A DNA stretch of 9,964 bases from JBHIFE01 sp046760985 (GTDB lineage Bacteria; Chloroflexota; Dehalococcoidia; Dehalococcoidales; RBG-16-60-22), in assembly GCA_046760985.1 (NCBI GenBank), contig JBHIFE010000050.1, positions 1 through 9,964 on the forward strand. The letters are read 5' to 3'. The position numbers were made by a program, and so were the translations under genes. Below are positions 1-5,416 of this stretch, piece after piece. The first letter of the stretch is position 1. Each line of letters opens with the position of its first letter. The notes under the pieces are model-generated. The model ran no database searches. It was not told where the DNA came from and was given only the letters and a program-made list of their open reading frames with translations.

Positions 1-1309
1 CCCCGACCACCACCACCAAATCACCAGGGCTCTGCTGCCCCCTGCGACCGAGGTCTTTGGGCAGCAGCCCCAGTGTCCCACAGTAGACAAGCGGATTAGC
101 CAGGTACCGCTCATCAAAGAGTATGGCACCATTAAGGGTAGGGATGCCCAGACGGTTAGCATAGTCAGCCACCCCAGCCCTAACCCCCTTGAAAACACGG
201 CGCGGGTGTAAGACCCCCTTAGGCAGTTTCTCATAGGGGAAGTCAGGAGGGCCAAAACAGAATACGTCCGTATTCAATATTGGCTTGGCACCCAAGCCGG
301 TACCAAGCGGGTCACGAACTACCCCACCTATCCCTGTTGCTGCTCCCCCGTAGGGCTCAACCGCCGATGGGTGATTATGAGTCTCAACCTTAAAACACAG
401 TGCCCAGCGACCATCAAAATCAATCACCCCAGCATTATCCACAAAAACAGAAAGGCACCATGGCTTATTCAGCTCCTCGGTTGCCCTCATGATGGTACTC
501 TTAAGCAAGTTATCTATGGTTTTGCCACCAAACTTGATTCTGCCTTTAAATGTTTTGTGGACACAGTGCTCCGACCAGGTCTGTGCCAATGTCTCCAGTT
601 CAGCATCAGTCGGGTTTCGCCCCTGCTGTTGAAAATATCTCATGACGGCTTGGAGTTCATCATCAGTGAAACCAAATCGCTTTGAAAGCTCCACCTTATC
701 TGACGCCAGAAGGTCTATCTGTTCCAAGCTGAATCTATATTGAGGATTTTCGGGAAACTCAAATTGTTCTCGCTCAACTACATGTTGGATAATTGGGTTT
801 ACCAGTAATCTACTGCAGATGAGTGCTAGCTGATGTTGGTCTAATCGTCCTTCAATAAGATACCGTTTTGAGGTTTTAACTGCCCTGACACCGTTTAAGC
901 CTAAGTCCCTGATTGCCTTCAGGACAGAATCTTCGACGGGGTCAGTGACACCAGCATTGTAAGCAACCTCAATAGTATGGGATTGCTTAGTAACCTCACC
1001 CCCTTTATCCCCCTCTCCTTGATAACGAGAGGGGGAAAGACTGGGTTTGAAAGGGCTTCGCCCCTTCAAACTTCCCCTAATGTCGTCTGAGGAAGTAAAA
1101 CACTGGTATTCCTGGGTCACTGGGTCAGCGAGAAGGCGTCGACCAATTAAGTCCAACTCCTCAGTTTTTAAATCAGCGTCCAACCAATATATATCTACCA
1201 CACGAACGCCAGTGACCGTGGTTATGCCAAGGTCATGTATGTCCTTAACTAGACCTAGCCCTTTAGCATCGGGCAGGTGGCTCTTTAGGTAAACTTCCAC
1301 TCTATGCAT
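1..1309 (-). CDS. purL: Phosphoribosylformylglycinamidine synthase, PurS-PurS-PurL fusion (C-terminus cut off by window)
   Basis: This enzyme makes FGAM from FGAR, glutamine and ATP in de novo purine synthesis. The 436 visible residues begin MHRVEVYLKS. Two PurS-like domains follow one another, at about residues 1-72 and 108-175. The PurL catalytic part then starts, with TWSEHCVHKTFKG near residue 240, the signature ETHNHPSAVEPYGGAATGIGG near 308-328, and a normal continuation to the edge. PurS is a separate small subunit in many bacteria; here it appears fused and doubled. The ATG is supported by an AAGGTG six bases upstream and by the domain starting at once. Residues of about 78-106 are an in-frame insertion encoded by a palindromic repeat (see the repeat entry). 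It is the last visible gene of the leftward cluster, separated from yqeY by a 102-base gap. The family call is secure. The two-PurS reading rests on resemblance of the two halves. Confidence 0.93.
   Translation of the reverse strand, partial: MHRVEVYLKSHLPDAKGLGLVKDIHDLGITTVTGVRVVDIYWLDADLKTEELDLIGRRLLADPVTQEYQCFTSSDDIRGSLKGRSPFKPSLSPSRYQGEGDKGGEVTKQSHTIEVAYNAGVTDPVEDSVLKAIRDLGLNGVRAVKTSKRYLIEGRLDQHQLALICSRLLVNPIIQHVVEREQFEFPENPQYRFSLEQIDLLASDKVELSKRFGFTDDELQAVMRYFQQQGRNPTDAELETLAQTWSEHCVHKTFKGRIKFGGKTIDNLLKSTIMRATEELNKPWCLSVFVDNAGVIDFDGRWALCFKVETHNHPSAVEPYGGAATGIGGVVRDPLGTGLGAKPILNTDVFCFGPPDFPYEKLPKGVLHPRRVFKGVRAGVADYANRLGIPTLNGAILFDERYLANPLVYCGTLGLLPKDLGRRGQQSPGDLVVVVG
992..1078. repeat. 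REP/MITE-like palindromic element inserted in frame in purL
   Basis: Two hairpins stand side by side. The first has perfect 9-bp arms, CCCCCTCTC at 1009-1017 and GAGAGGGGG at 1027-1035, around a 9-base loop. The second has arms GTTTGAA at 1045-1051 and TTCAAAC at 1065-1071, extended by GGGC/GCCC across an A-C mismatch. The stretch is translated within purL as a Ser/Pro/Gly/Lys-rich segment including PSLSPSRYQGEG, unlike the PurS and PurL domains around it. Such low-complexity peptides are typical of palindromic repeats read as protein. No second copy is in this window, so its dispersed nature is inferred. The exact element ends are uncertain. Confidence 0.7.
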
Positions 1310-1339
1310 TGAAGCACCTTATGCTTGTCAGAGACCAGT

Positions 1340-1359
1340 AGAGGGGCATCAGCCCCTCT
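1340..1359. other. GC-rich hairpin in the yqeY-purL gap
   Basis: AGAGGGGC at 1340-1347 and GCCCCTCT at 1352-1359 form a perfect 8-bp stem around a 4-base loop. There is no run of T on either side, so a classical intrinsic terminator is not supported. It lies about 30 bases before the purL start and could attenuate or stabilise the message, or be a small palindromic repeat related to the one inside purL. Confidence 0.5.
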
Positions 1360-1411
1360 CTAGAACTTATCTTCTTCCTCTGGGTATGAGGCGAAAAATT
1401 GCAGAAACAAA

Positions 1412-1864
1412 TCATGAACCAAGTAACTCAGTTACTATCGCATTTATCTCTCGCCCATCGGCTCTACCTTTAAGCTGAGCGATGAGCTTGGGCATAACCT
1501 TTCCCTTATCGCCAAGTCCCAGTGCTCCCACCTCCTCAATAACCCGGCGTGCTGCTTCCATAATTTCCTCTCGAGTCATCTGAGGAGGTAAATACTCCTG
1601 AAGAACAGCTAGCTCCGCCTCCTCTTGAGTCACTAGGTCTGGGCGATTTCCCTGTTTAAAGGCTTCAATACTTTCCTGACGCTGCCTAACCTCCTTAGCA
1701 ATAATACCAAGGATATCAGCATCCTCTAAAGCACCTTGCCGAGCAATTTCGGCATTATTAATGGCTGCTAAAAGCAATCTGATAGCGGAACGCCTTACCT
1801 TATCCCCACTCCTCAGTGCCTGCTTAAGGTCATCGGTTAGCTTCTGTTTTAGGTTTGTTCCCAT
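1412..1864 (-). CDS. yqeY: GatB/YqeY domain-containing protein
   Basis: This 150-residue protein is full length for the stand-alone YqeY family, which resembles the C-terminal tRNA-binding domain of the amidotransferase subunit GatB. The N-terminal helical half reads MGTNLKQKLTDDLKQALRSG. The family features KVRRSAIRLLLAAINNAE near 23-40 and LQEYLPPQMTREEI near 88-101 are present, as is the C-terminal segment DKGKVMPKLIAQLKGRADG. Its precise function is not established; a link to tRNA or translation is inferred from GatB homology and the frequent pairing with rpsU. The ATG follows a GAGG at short distance. The gene starts 15 bases after the rpsU stop, so the two are surely co-transcribed. Confidence 0.92.
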   Translation of the reverse strand: MGTNLKQKLTDDLKQALRSGDKVRRSAIRLLLAAINNAEIARQGALEDADILGIIAKEVRQRQESIEAFKQGNRPDLVTQEEAELAVLQEYLPPQMTREEIMEAARRVIEEVGALGLGDKGKVMPKLIAQLKGRADGREINAIVTELLGS

Positions 1865-1879
1865 ATAAGCCTCATATAC

Positions 1880-2071
1880 TTATAGCCGTCTCATTGCTCT
1901 AGCAATACTGCGTCTTTTAGATGCTTTTTTCCGCTTGCGCCTCACACTAGGCTTCTCATAGTGCTCACGACGACGTAACTCCGATAGAATGCCATCCTGC
2001 TGCACCCTTTTATTAAACCGTTTGAGCAAACTATCAAAGCTCTCATTCTCACCAGCGACTACCTCAGCCAC
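1880..2071 (-). CDS. rpsU: 30S ribosomal protein S21
   Basis: This 63-residue basic protein of the small ribosomal subunit belongs to the S21 (bS21) family. It has the typical opening VVAGENESFDSLLKRFNKRV, then LRRREHYEKPSVRRKRKKA and an Arg/Lys-rich tail. The start is GTG at 2071, giving MAEVVAGENE. A strong ribosome binding site lies 9 bases upstream. An ATG two bases earlier is in another frame and stops after four codons. The gene sits in the middle of the leftward cluster, directly before yqeY, a common pairing. Confidence 0.95.
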   Translation of the reverse strand: MAEVVAGENESFDSLLKRFNKRVQQDGILSELRRREHYEKPSVRRKRKKASKRRSIARAMRRL

Positions 2072-2080
2072 ATAGCATCA

Positions 2081-2090
2081 TCCTCCTTCC
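2081..2090 (-). promoter_or_regulatory. Strong ribosome binding site of rpsU
   Basis: GGAAGGAGGA on the minus strand lies 9 bases before the GTG start. It is among the strongest Shine-Dalgarno sequences in the window, fitting a ribosomal protein gene, and it decides for GTG over the out-of-frame ATG at 2073. Confidence 0.85.
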
Positions 2091-2114
2091 GAAATCCTAA
2101 TTACCCACCACATT

Positions 2115-2768
2115 TTAGCCACCATGGACTACCCTGTCAAGAAATGGCAGACAGATGGCACCCGCCTTGGTGTCACCACATAGCTCAGTTTTACCCTGAG
2201 CGTGCAAAAAGGCGGTGTAAGCAGCAATAGCCGCATCACACAAATCGTGGTTAAACTCATCCAGATAGGGAGCAATGTTGGGCAACAGAGAACTGACGTA
2301 CCGCTTCAAGAACCTCAGACCATCCGGTTTTAATTTAGAGGGAATTGGCTTGCCAAAGAGGCGCACCTTAGTAGCATAGGGGTAAACCTCAATAACCTCG
2401 CACCCCATAGATTCAAGCTCAATTCTCAACTTGATACCCCGGTAAACCATGGCTTTAATAATAGATTTTTTGGTAGTGAAATAACATGGGATACCCAACT
2501 TAGCCAGTTCCCGCTCACAACTTCTGCCCTTAACTCCAGCCTTCACCTGACAAGAACAGCTCTCCTCCAGGCAGCATAAGCCTTCAGGCAAGCTAAGCGG
2601 GGCATCAATAGCCACCAACTCAAAGCGGCACCGATTTGCCACTTCCAAGATATCTGAATCCTGATAAAGAAAACCCAAGTAGGTGAGGCGTAGCTCTCTA
2701 TCCAGCCCGAGACAGGCACTAGGTTTAGCCTCAGTTGAGGTAAGGTCAATACCTAAGAAACCAGCCAT
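2115..2768 (-). CDS. DUF429 domain protein, predicted RNase H-like fold
   Basis: This 217-residue protein carries the layout of DUF429, a family predicted to adopt an RNase H-like nuclease fold but without a settled function. Visible acidic positions are D8 in GIDLT, D55 in VAIDAPLS, E127 in EVIEVYPYA, and D175/D178 in HDLCDAAIAAYTA, which would form the predicted metal-binding site. A Cys-rich stretch (C65, C66, C71, C73, C84, C95), with the segment GRSCERELAKLGIPC, is conserved in one branch of the family and could bind metal. That role is inferred. The ATG is 5 bases after the stop of the upstream flavoprotein, so the two genes are coupled. A specific substrate cannot be named. Confidence 0.82.
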   Translation of the reverse strand: MAGFLGIDLTSTEAKPSACLGLDRELRLTYLGFLYQDSDILEVANRCRFELVAIDAPLSLPEGLCCLEESCSCQVKAGVKGRSCERELAKLGIPCYFTTKKSIIKAMVYRGIKLRIELESMGCEVIEVYPYATKVRLFGKPIPSKLKPDGLRFLKRYVSSLLPNIAPYLDEFNHDLCDAAIAAYTAFLHAQGKTELCGDTKAGAICLPFLDRVVHGG

Positions 2769-2773
2769 AAAAG

Positions 2774-4180
2774 CTACCCAGAACGGCGTAGGTGCCCGCT
2801 TCTCCTTAATATCTCACGAGCGGTAACCACACCGGAAGCTGATGCCTGGACCAAGCCACGACTAACGCCAGTTCCATCACCAACGGCAAACATGTTGCTA
2901 ATCTCGGTCTCCAGATTGGAGCTAAGTTGAGGTCGGCAGGAATAGAATTTGACTTCAACCCCGTAGAGCAAGGTATGAGGTGAAGCAATGCCTGGAGCTA
3001 ACTTATCCATTGCCTGAAGCATCTCTACTATCCCGGTAAGATAACGATAGGGGGTAACGAAGCTAAGGTCACCCGGGGTAGCACTTTGCAAGGTGGGTTG
3101 AACAATGCCCCGCTCAAGACGAGCCGGGGTAGAGCGTCGTCCTTTCATCAAGTCACCCAGACGCTGCACCAGCACCCCGCCACTAAGAATATTGGCTAGC
3201 CTAGCCAGATATTTGCCATAGGCGATAGGCTCCCGAAACGGTTTGGTAAATGCGGTGCTGACCAAGAGAGCAAAATTAGTATTATTGCTCCTACGGTCAG
3301 CGTAGCTATGCCCGTTAACCGTGATTACCGGGTCACAACCCCCGGTAGACTCCATAATAACCTCACCACCGGGACACATACAGAACGTTCTAATCCGGTC
3401 GTCAAAACTCTTTGACAGGAACTCTAACTTCACTTCGTAGAGCACTTTGGTTAACTCTTCCAGCACAGCTACTGGCACCTCTACCCTAACCCCAACATCA
3501 ACCGGGTTATTATGCATCGTCAGATTAAGCCGATTGGCTTCCTTGGACAACCAATCAGCCCCTTCCCTACCCGGAGCCAGAATCAAGTAGCGACAGAGAA
3601 ACCTATCGCCAGCCTCAGTTTCAATTCCTTTAACCTTACCGTCATCAACGATAATAGTGGAAGTCGCTACTTCAAGCTTAAATTCCAGGCGAGAGGCAAG
3701 CCGGTCACGCATCGCTTTGAGTACCGAATAGCAATGCTCGGTTCCTAAGTGGCGAAGGGGTACCGGGGTTAGACGCAATTCCGCCAGAGAAGCCCGGTGA
3801 CGTATCTCCTCAATCTCCTCACCAACTCCATATAGCTTGCTTGAGGCACCAAACTTGAGGTATATATCATCAACATGCTTAATCAGGGCTTCAGCCTCGC
3901 TCTCCCTGAGATAGTCTCGGAACCGCCCCCCTACTTGTGATGATAGCACCAGCTTACCATCACTAAAAGCACCAGCTCCACCTAAACCACAGACCAGGTG
4001 ACAAGGCGAGCAGGTAATACAGGGGCTACCGGTATCACGAACCAGACACTGACGCTCATCAATGTCCTTGCCTTTCTCTATAAGTAGGATATCTAACCCA
4101 GATGCCTGAGACAGCTCCAAAGCAGCAAAAATACCCGCCGGACCGCCACCCACAATGATAACATCGTATTTCTTAGTCAT
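2774..4180 (-). CDS. FAD-dependent dehydrogenase, COG2509 family
   Basis: This soluble flavoprotein of 468 residues binds FAD through an N-terminal Rossmann motif, GGGPAG at residues 11-16, and ends with MFAVGDGTGVSRGLVQA, the second FAD-contacting region of this superfamily. The COG2509 hallmark GLGGAGAFSDGKL is at 65-77. It is preceded by a Cys cluster (C45, C54, C57, C60, C64) suited to metal or Fe-S binding, or to redox chemistry. The physiological substrate of the family is unknown. I chose the ATG at 4180. A TTG 13 codons earlier is in frame, but it overlaps the -35 of the likely promoter and would add a tail with no domain content. No clear Shine-Dalgarno sequence precedes the ATG, consistent with an almost leaderless message. 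It is the first gene of the leftward cluster. Confidence 0.88.
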   Translation of the reverse strand: MTKKYDVIIVGGGPAGIFAALELSQASGLDILLIEKGKDIDERQCLVRDTGSPCITCSPCHLVCGLGGAGAFSDGKLVLSSQVGGRFRDYLRESEAEALIKHVDDIYLKFGASSKLYGVGEEIEEIRHRASLAELRLTPVPLRHLGTEHCYSVLKAMRDRLASRLEFKLEVATSTIIVDDGKVKGIETEAGDRFLCRYLILAPGREGADWLSKEANRLNLTMHNNPVDVGVRVEVPVAVLEELTKVLYEVKLEFLSKSFDDRIRTFCMCPGGEVIMESTGGCDPVITVNGHSYADRRSNNTNFALLVSTAFTKPFREPIAYGKYLARLANILSGGVLVQRLGDLMKGRRSTPARLERGIVQPTLQSATPGDLSFVTPYRYLTGIVEMLQAMDKLAPGIASPHTLLYGVEVKFYSCRPQLSSNLETEISNMFAVGDGTGVSRGLVQASASGVVTAREILRRSGHLRRSG

Positions 4181-4190
4181 CAGCCGTCTT

Positions 4191-4219
4191 ATTCTATAAC
4201 CCGCATCTTTAGGCGTCAA
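4191..4219 (-). promoter_or_regulatory. Probable promoter of the leftward gene cluster
   Basis: On the minus strand TTGACG (4219-4214) and TAGAAT (4196-4191) are separated by exactly 17 bases. Transcription would start near 4184, only about 4 bases before the ATG at 4180, giving a nearly leaderless mRNA. This is a pattern match, not measured. Confidence 0.55.
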
Positions 4220-4455
4220 GGAAGGGGGTTAAAGATTCGCTCCACTAGAGTTGATAGAGGTAAGCCCTACCAAATAGCTATTGAAAAGCGATTATCAATC
4301 TTTTATGCTTCTGTGGAAAACAAAGGGATAAAGGCTGAGGTTACGACCGCAGATTTTAATAAAATTTTAACGCCATTTTAATGAGCGCTTAATTTGGGCA
4401 GGCTAAGATAGAAGCGTGGATATGGACAACTGGCTAAAGTATGTCAGCAAAAGTA
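4220..4455. other. Divergent intergenic region without an intact gene
   Basis: No convincing open gene is present. It separates the leftward cluster from the XRE regulator. Its right half contains block A of the diverged duplication and, on the minus strand, a decayed reading frame with an in-frame TAA (SAH*NGVKILLKS). The remainder is AT-rich, with no terminator or RNA gene that I could recognise. Confidence 0.6.
4355..4419. repeat. Diverged duplicated block, copy A (upstream of XRE gene)
   Basis: Aligns with 5214-5279 over about 65 bases with one single-base indel and roughly two thirds identity. Shared anchors are TTTAAT, AAATTT, CATTTT, ATGA, GGGCA, CTA and GAAG in the same order and spacing. 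It ends about 36 bases before the first operator-promoter. Read on the minus strand it encodes a peptide similar to that of copy C but broken by a stop codon. Confidence 0.6.
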
Positions 4456-4484
4456 TTGACATTTGCCATTTGGCGAATTATAAT
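4456..4484 (+). promoter_or_regulatory. Promoter with operator in its spacer, copy 1 (XRE gene)
   Basis: A consensus -35 TTGACA (4456-4461) and consensus -10 TATAAT (4479-4484) are separated by exactly 17 bases. The spacer is filled by an inverted repeat with half-sites ATTTGCCA and TGGCGAAT, which differ from perfect symmetry at one position. Transcription would start near 4491. A repressor bound to the spacer would block RNA polymerase directly. The likely ligand is the adjacent XRE protein, by inference from position. Confidence 0.82.
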
Positions 4485-4491
4485 TAAAAAG

Positions 4492-4520
4492 CTGACATTT
4501 GCCATTTGGCGAATTATAAC
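4492..4520 (+). promoter_or_regulatory. Operator-promoter element, copy 2 (XRE gene)
   Basis: A tandem copy of the preceding element, shifted by 36 bases, with the same 17-base spacer and slightly weaker boxes, CTGACA (4492-4497) and TATAAC (4515-4520). A transcript from it would start within the ribosome binding site, so it more likely acts as a second operator covering the start region of promoter 1. Confidence 0.75.
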
Positions 4521-4539
4521 GTGAAGTAAGGAGATAAAT

Positions 4540-4935
4540 ATGGAGCGGAAAGACAATAACCTAGGCAAAATTCTCAAGCAGCAAAGAATCGCGATACCGC
4601 TGACACTACAAGAGCTTGCCACCGCATCAGGGGTGTCCTCATCACACCTAGGGCGCATTGAGAGAGGCGAGCGTTTCCCATCAGCGCATATTCTACGTAA
4701 AATTGCTAAACCATTGGGCTTTGACGAGGATGAGCTATTTACTTTGGCTGGCTTCCTGTCCCCTCAGACTACCGGTGTAGCTGAAGAGAGGGAGTCAGTT
4801 TACGGTAGCCGGCACTTAGATCCCTATGTAGCCAAGATATTAGGCGAAGAGCCGGTCGAGATACAACGTGCCATCCTTGGCATCCTTACCATGCTAAAGA
4901 GTGTCGCCAAGGGAATGACCAAAGGAAGCGACTAA
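4540..4935 (+). CDS. XRE-family helix-turn-helix repressor
   Basis: This 131-residue DNA-binding protein has a Cro/C1-type HTH domain at about residues 8-65. The HTH core is LTLQELATASGVSSSHLGRIERG, with the recognition helix near 33-42, followed by the usual PSAHILRKIAKPLG. After a linker, a C-terminal segment (LDPYVAKILGEEPVEIQRAILGILTMLKSVAKG, about 93-125) looks helical and may dimerise; I know no ligand for it. An AAGGAG at 4528-4533 lies 6 bases before the ATG. Two spacer operators precede it, so it probably represses itself. The same operator at 5327 suggests it also controls the PerR operon. It stands alone, with about 390 bases before the next promoter and no evident terminator. Confidence 0.9.
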   Translation: MERKDNNLGKILKQQRIAIPLTLQELATASGVSSSHLGRIERGERFPSAHILRKIAKPLGFDEDELFTLAGFLSPQTTGVAEERESVYGSRHLDPYVAKILGEEPVEIQRAILGILTMLKSVAKGMTKGSD

Positions 4936-5025
4936 CTATTCTCCAACTAAGAGCAGTATGAGCTGAGTAATAGGACTAATTATTTTTCTTGCTTAGAGCA
5001 TCAGACAGCAGCGCAATTACCAGCA

Positions 5026-5251
5026 TTAAAGCCGCTCAACGCTACTTATTTTAGCCCCATCCATATTATCCACTTCTAAATTCTTAACCGACTCCTGTAA
5101 AGGGGGTTTTTGTTCAAGCAGGAACAGCGCCCTGCTTCTATACGTTCCAAGCACAGTCGCCCACATATTTCCTCGGTAAGGCCAGAAAACCGGAATTAGC
5201 CCCAACACTCTCCTTTAATGAAATTTCTACATCATTTTTATGAACATTCAA
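5026..5251 (-). pseudogene. Decayed small protein gene, possibly AbrB-like or transposon-associated
   Basis: From about 5251 leftward the minus strand reads LNVHKNDVEISLKESV then GANSGFLALPRKYVG, after which the frame runs into CAWNV and a stop. A neighbouring frame opens over the same bases as ATVLGTYRSRALFLLEQKP and continues to a stop at 5026. A shift near GGCGAC would join KYVG to ATVL, the pattern expected for small swapped-hairpin proteins of the AbrB or DUF2080 transposon-associated type (a central NSG then LP.KYVG then a hydrophobic strand). Only a TTG could start it here, and the sequence outside this core is not recognisable. Similar but more decayed residues occur on the minus strand of copy A at 4355-4419, which supports a coding past. 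The identity is tentative. Confidence 0.35.
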
Positions 5252-5279
5252 CTCTGGGCAATCTAGAATTGAAGTATGA
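5214..5279. repeat. Diverged duplicated block, copy C (upstream of PerR operon)
   Basis: Counterpart of the block at 4355-4419, with matching anchors in the same order and one extra T near 5255. It precedes the third operator-promoter by about 48 bases, as copy A precedes the first by about 36. The intervening bases align poorly. Both the operator and the block upstream of it are therefore shared between the two regulated promoters. Confidence 0.6.
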
Positions 5280-5326
5280 ATGACGTAAAATTGATAATTT
5301 CGCCCAGATATCAACGTTTCCAGGCA

Positions 5327-5355
5327 TTGACATTCGCCAAATGGCGAATTATAAT
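5327..5355 (+). promoter_or_regulatory. Promoter with operator in its spacer, copy 3 (PerR operon)
   Basis: TTGACA (5327-5332) and TATAAT (5350-5355) flank a 17-base spacer. The palindrome ATTCGCCAAATGGCGAAT (5332-5349) is perfect, with 8-base arms around AA. It is the most symmetric of the three copies and both promoter boxes match the sigma-70-type consensus. Transcription should start near 5362, running into the four-gene operon. The likely ligand is the XRE protein encoded at 4540. Confidence 0.85.
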
Positions 5356-5366
5356 TAAAGCCAATG

Positions 5367-5389
5367 GTAGTAATGATAATCATTACTAC
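5367..5389. promoter_or_regulatory. Fur/PerR-type operator
   Basis: A perfect inverted repeat, GTAGTAATGAT and its complement ATCATTACTAC, is centred on A5378. The core AATGATAATCATT matches the classical Fur-family box. It begins about 5 bases after the predicted transcription start, so a bound regulator would block initiation or early elongation. The PerR-like protein encoded immediately downstream is the obvious ligand, giving autoregulation. Confidence 0.85.
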
Positions 5390-5416
5390 TTAGACGAGAC
5401 AATTTTTTATACGACC

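Larger units (their letters stand above)
4936..5326. other. Intergenic region between XRE gene and PerR operon
   Basis: No intact plus-strand gene is visible. The minus strand holds the remains of a small protein gene (separate entry), and the right third is block C of the duplication. A 7-bp inverted repeat, AAGCAGG (5116-5122) with CCTGCTT (5131-5137), has no T-run and lies inside the remnant. I see no convincing terminator for the XRE gene. Confidence 0.6.

Noticed and set aside
371..1292. Plus-strand open frames at 371-685 and 1047-1292
   Set aside because: They are antisense to purL, whose minus-strand translation is clearly homologous throughout; their products resemble nothing known.
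1340..1359. Intrinsic terminator between yqeY and purL
   Set aside because: The stem is perfect but no T-run follows on either strand.
2073..2073. ATG as start of rpsU
   Set aside because: It is out of frame with the S21 protein and reaches a stop after four codons; GTG at 2071 is in frame.
4181..4219. In-frame TTG start extending the flavoprotein by 13 residues
   Set aside because: It overlaps the likely -35 box, has no ribosome binding site and adds no domain content; the ATG at 4180 directly precedes the Rossmann fold.
4456..4520. Possible CRISPR-like repeats
   Set aside because: Only two tandem units with 7 bases between them, and they coincide exactly with -35/-10 boxes; the third unit is 800 bases away at another promoter.
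5116..5137. 7-bp inverted repeat as terminator of the XRE gene
   Set aside because: No T-run follows, it is almost 200 bases after the stop codon and it lies in the decayed minus-strand frame.
5276..5416. Longer start for the PerR-like protein (47 extra residues)
   Set aside because: The extension would be encoded by the promoter, its operator and the Fur-type box; family length and alignment favour the ATG at 5417.
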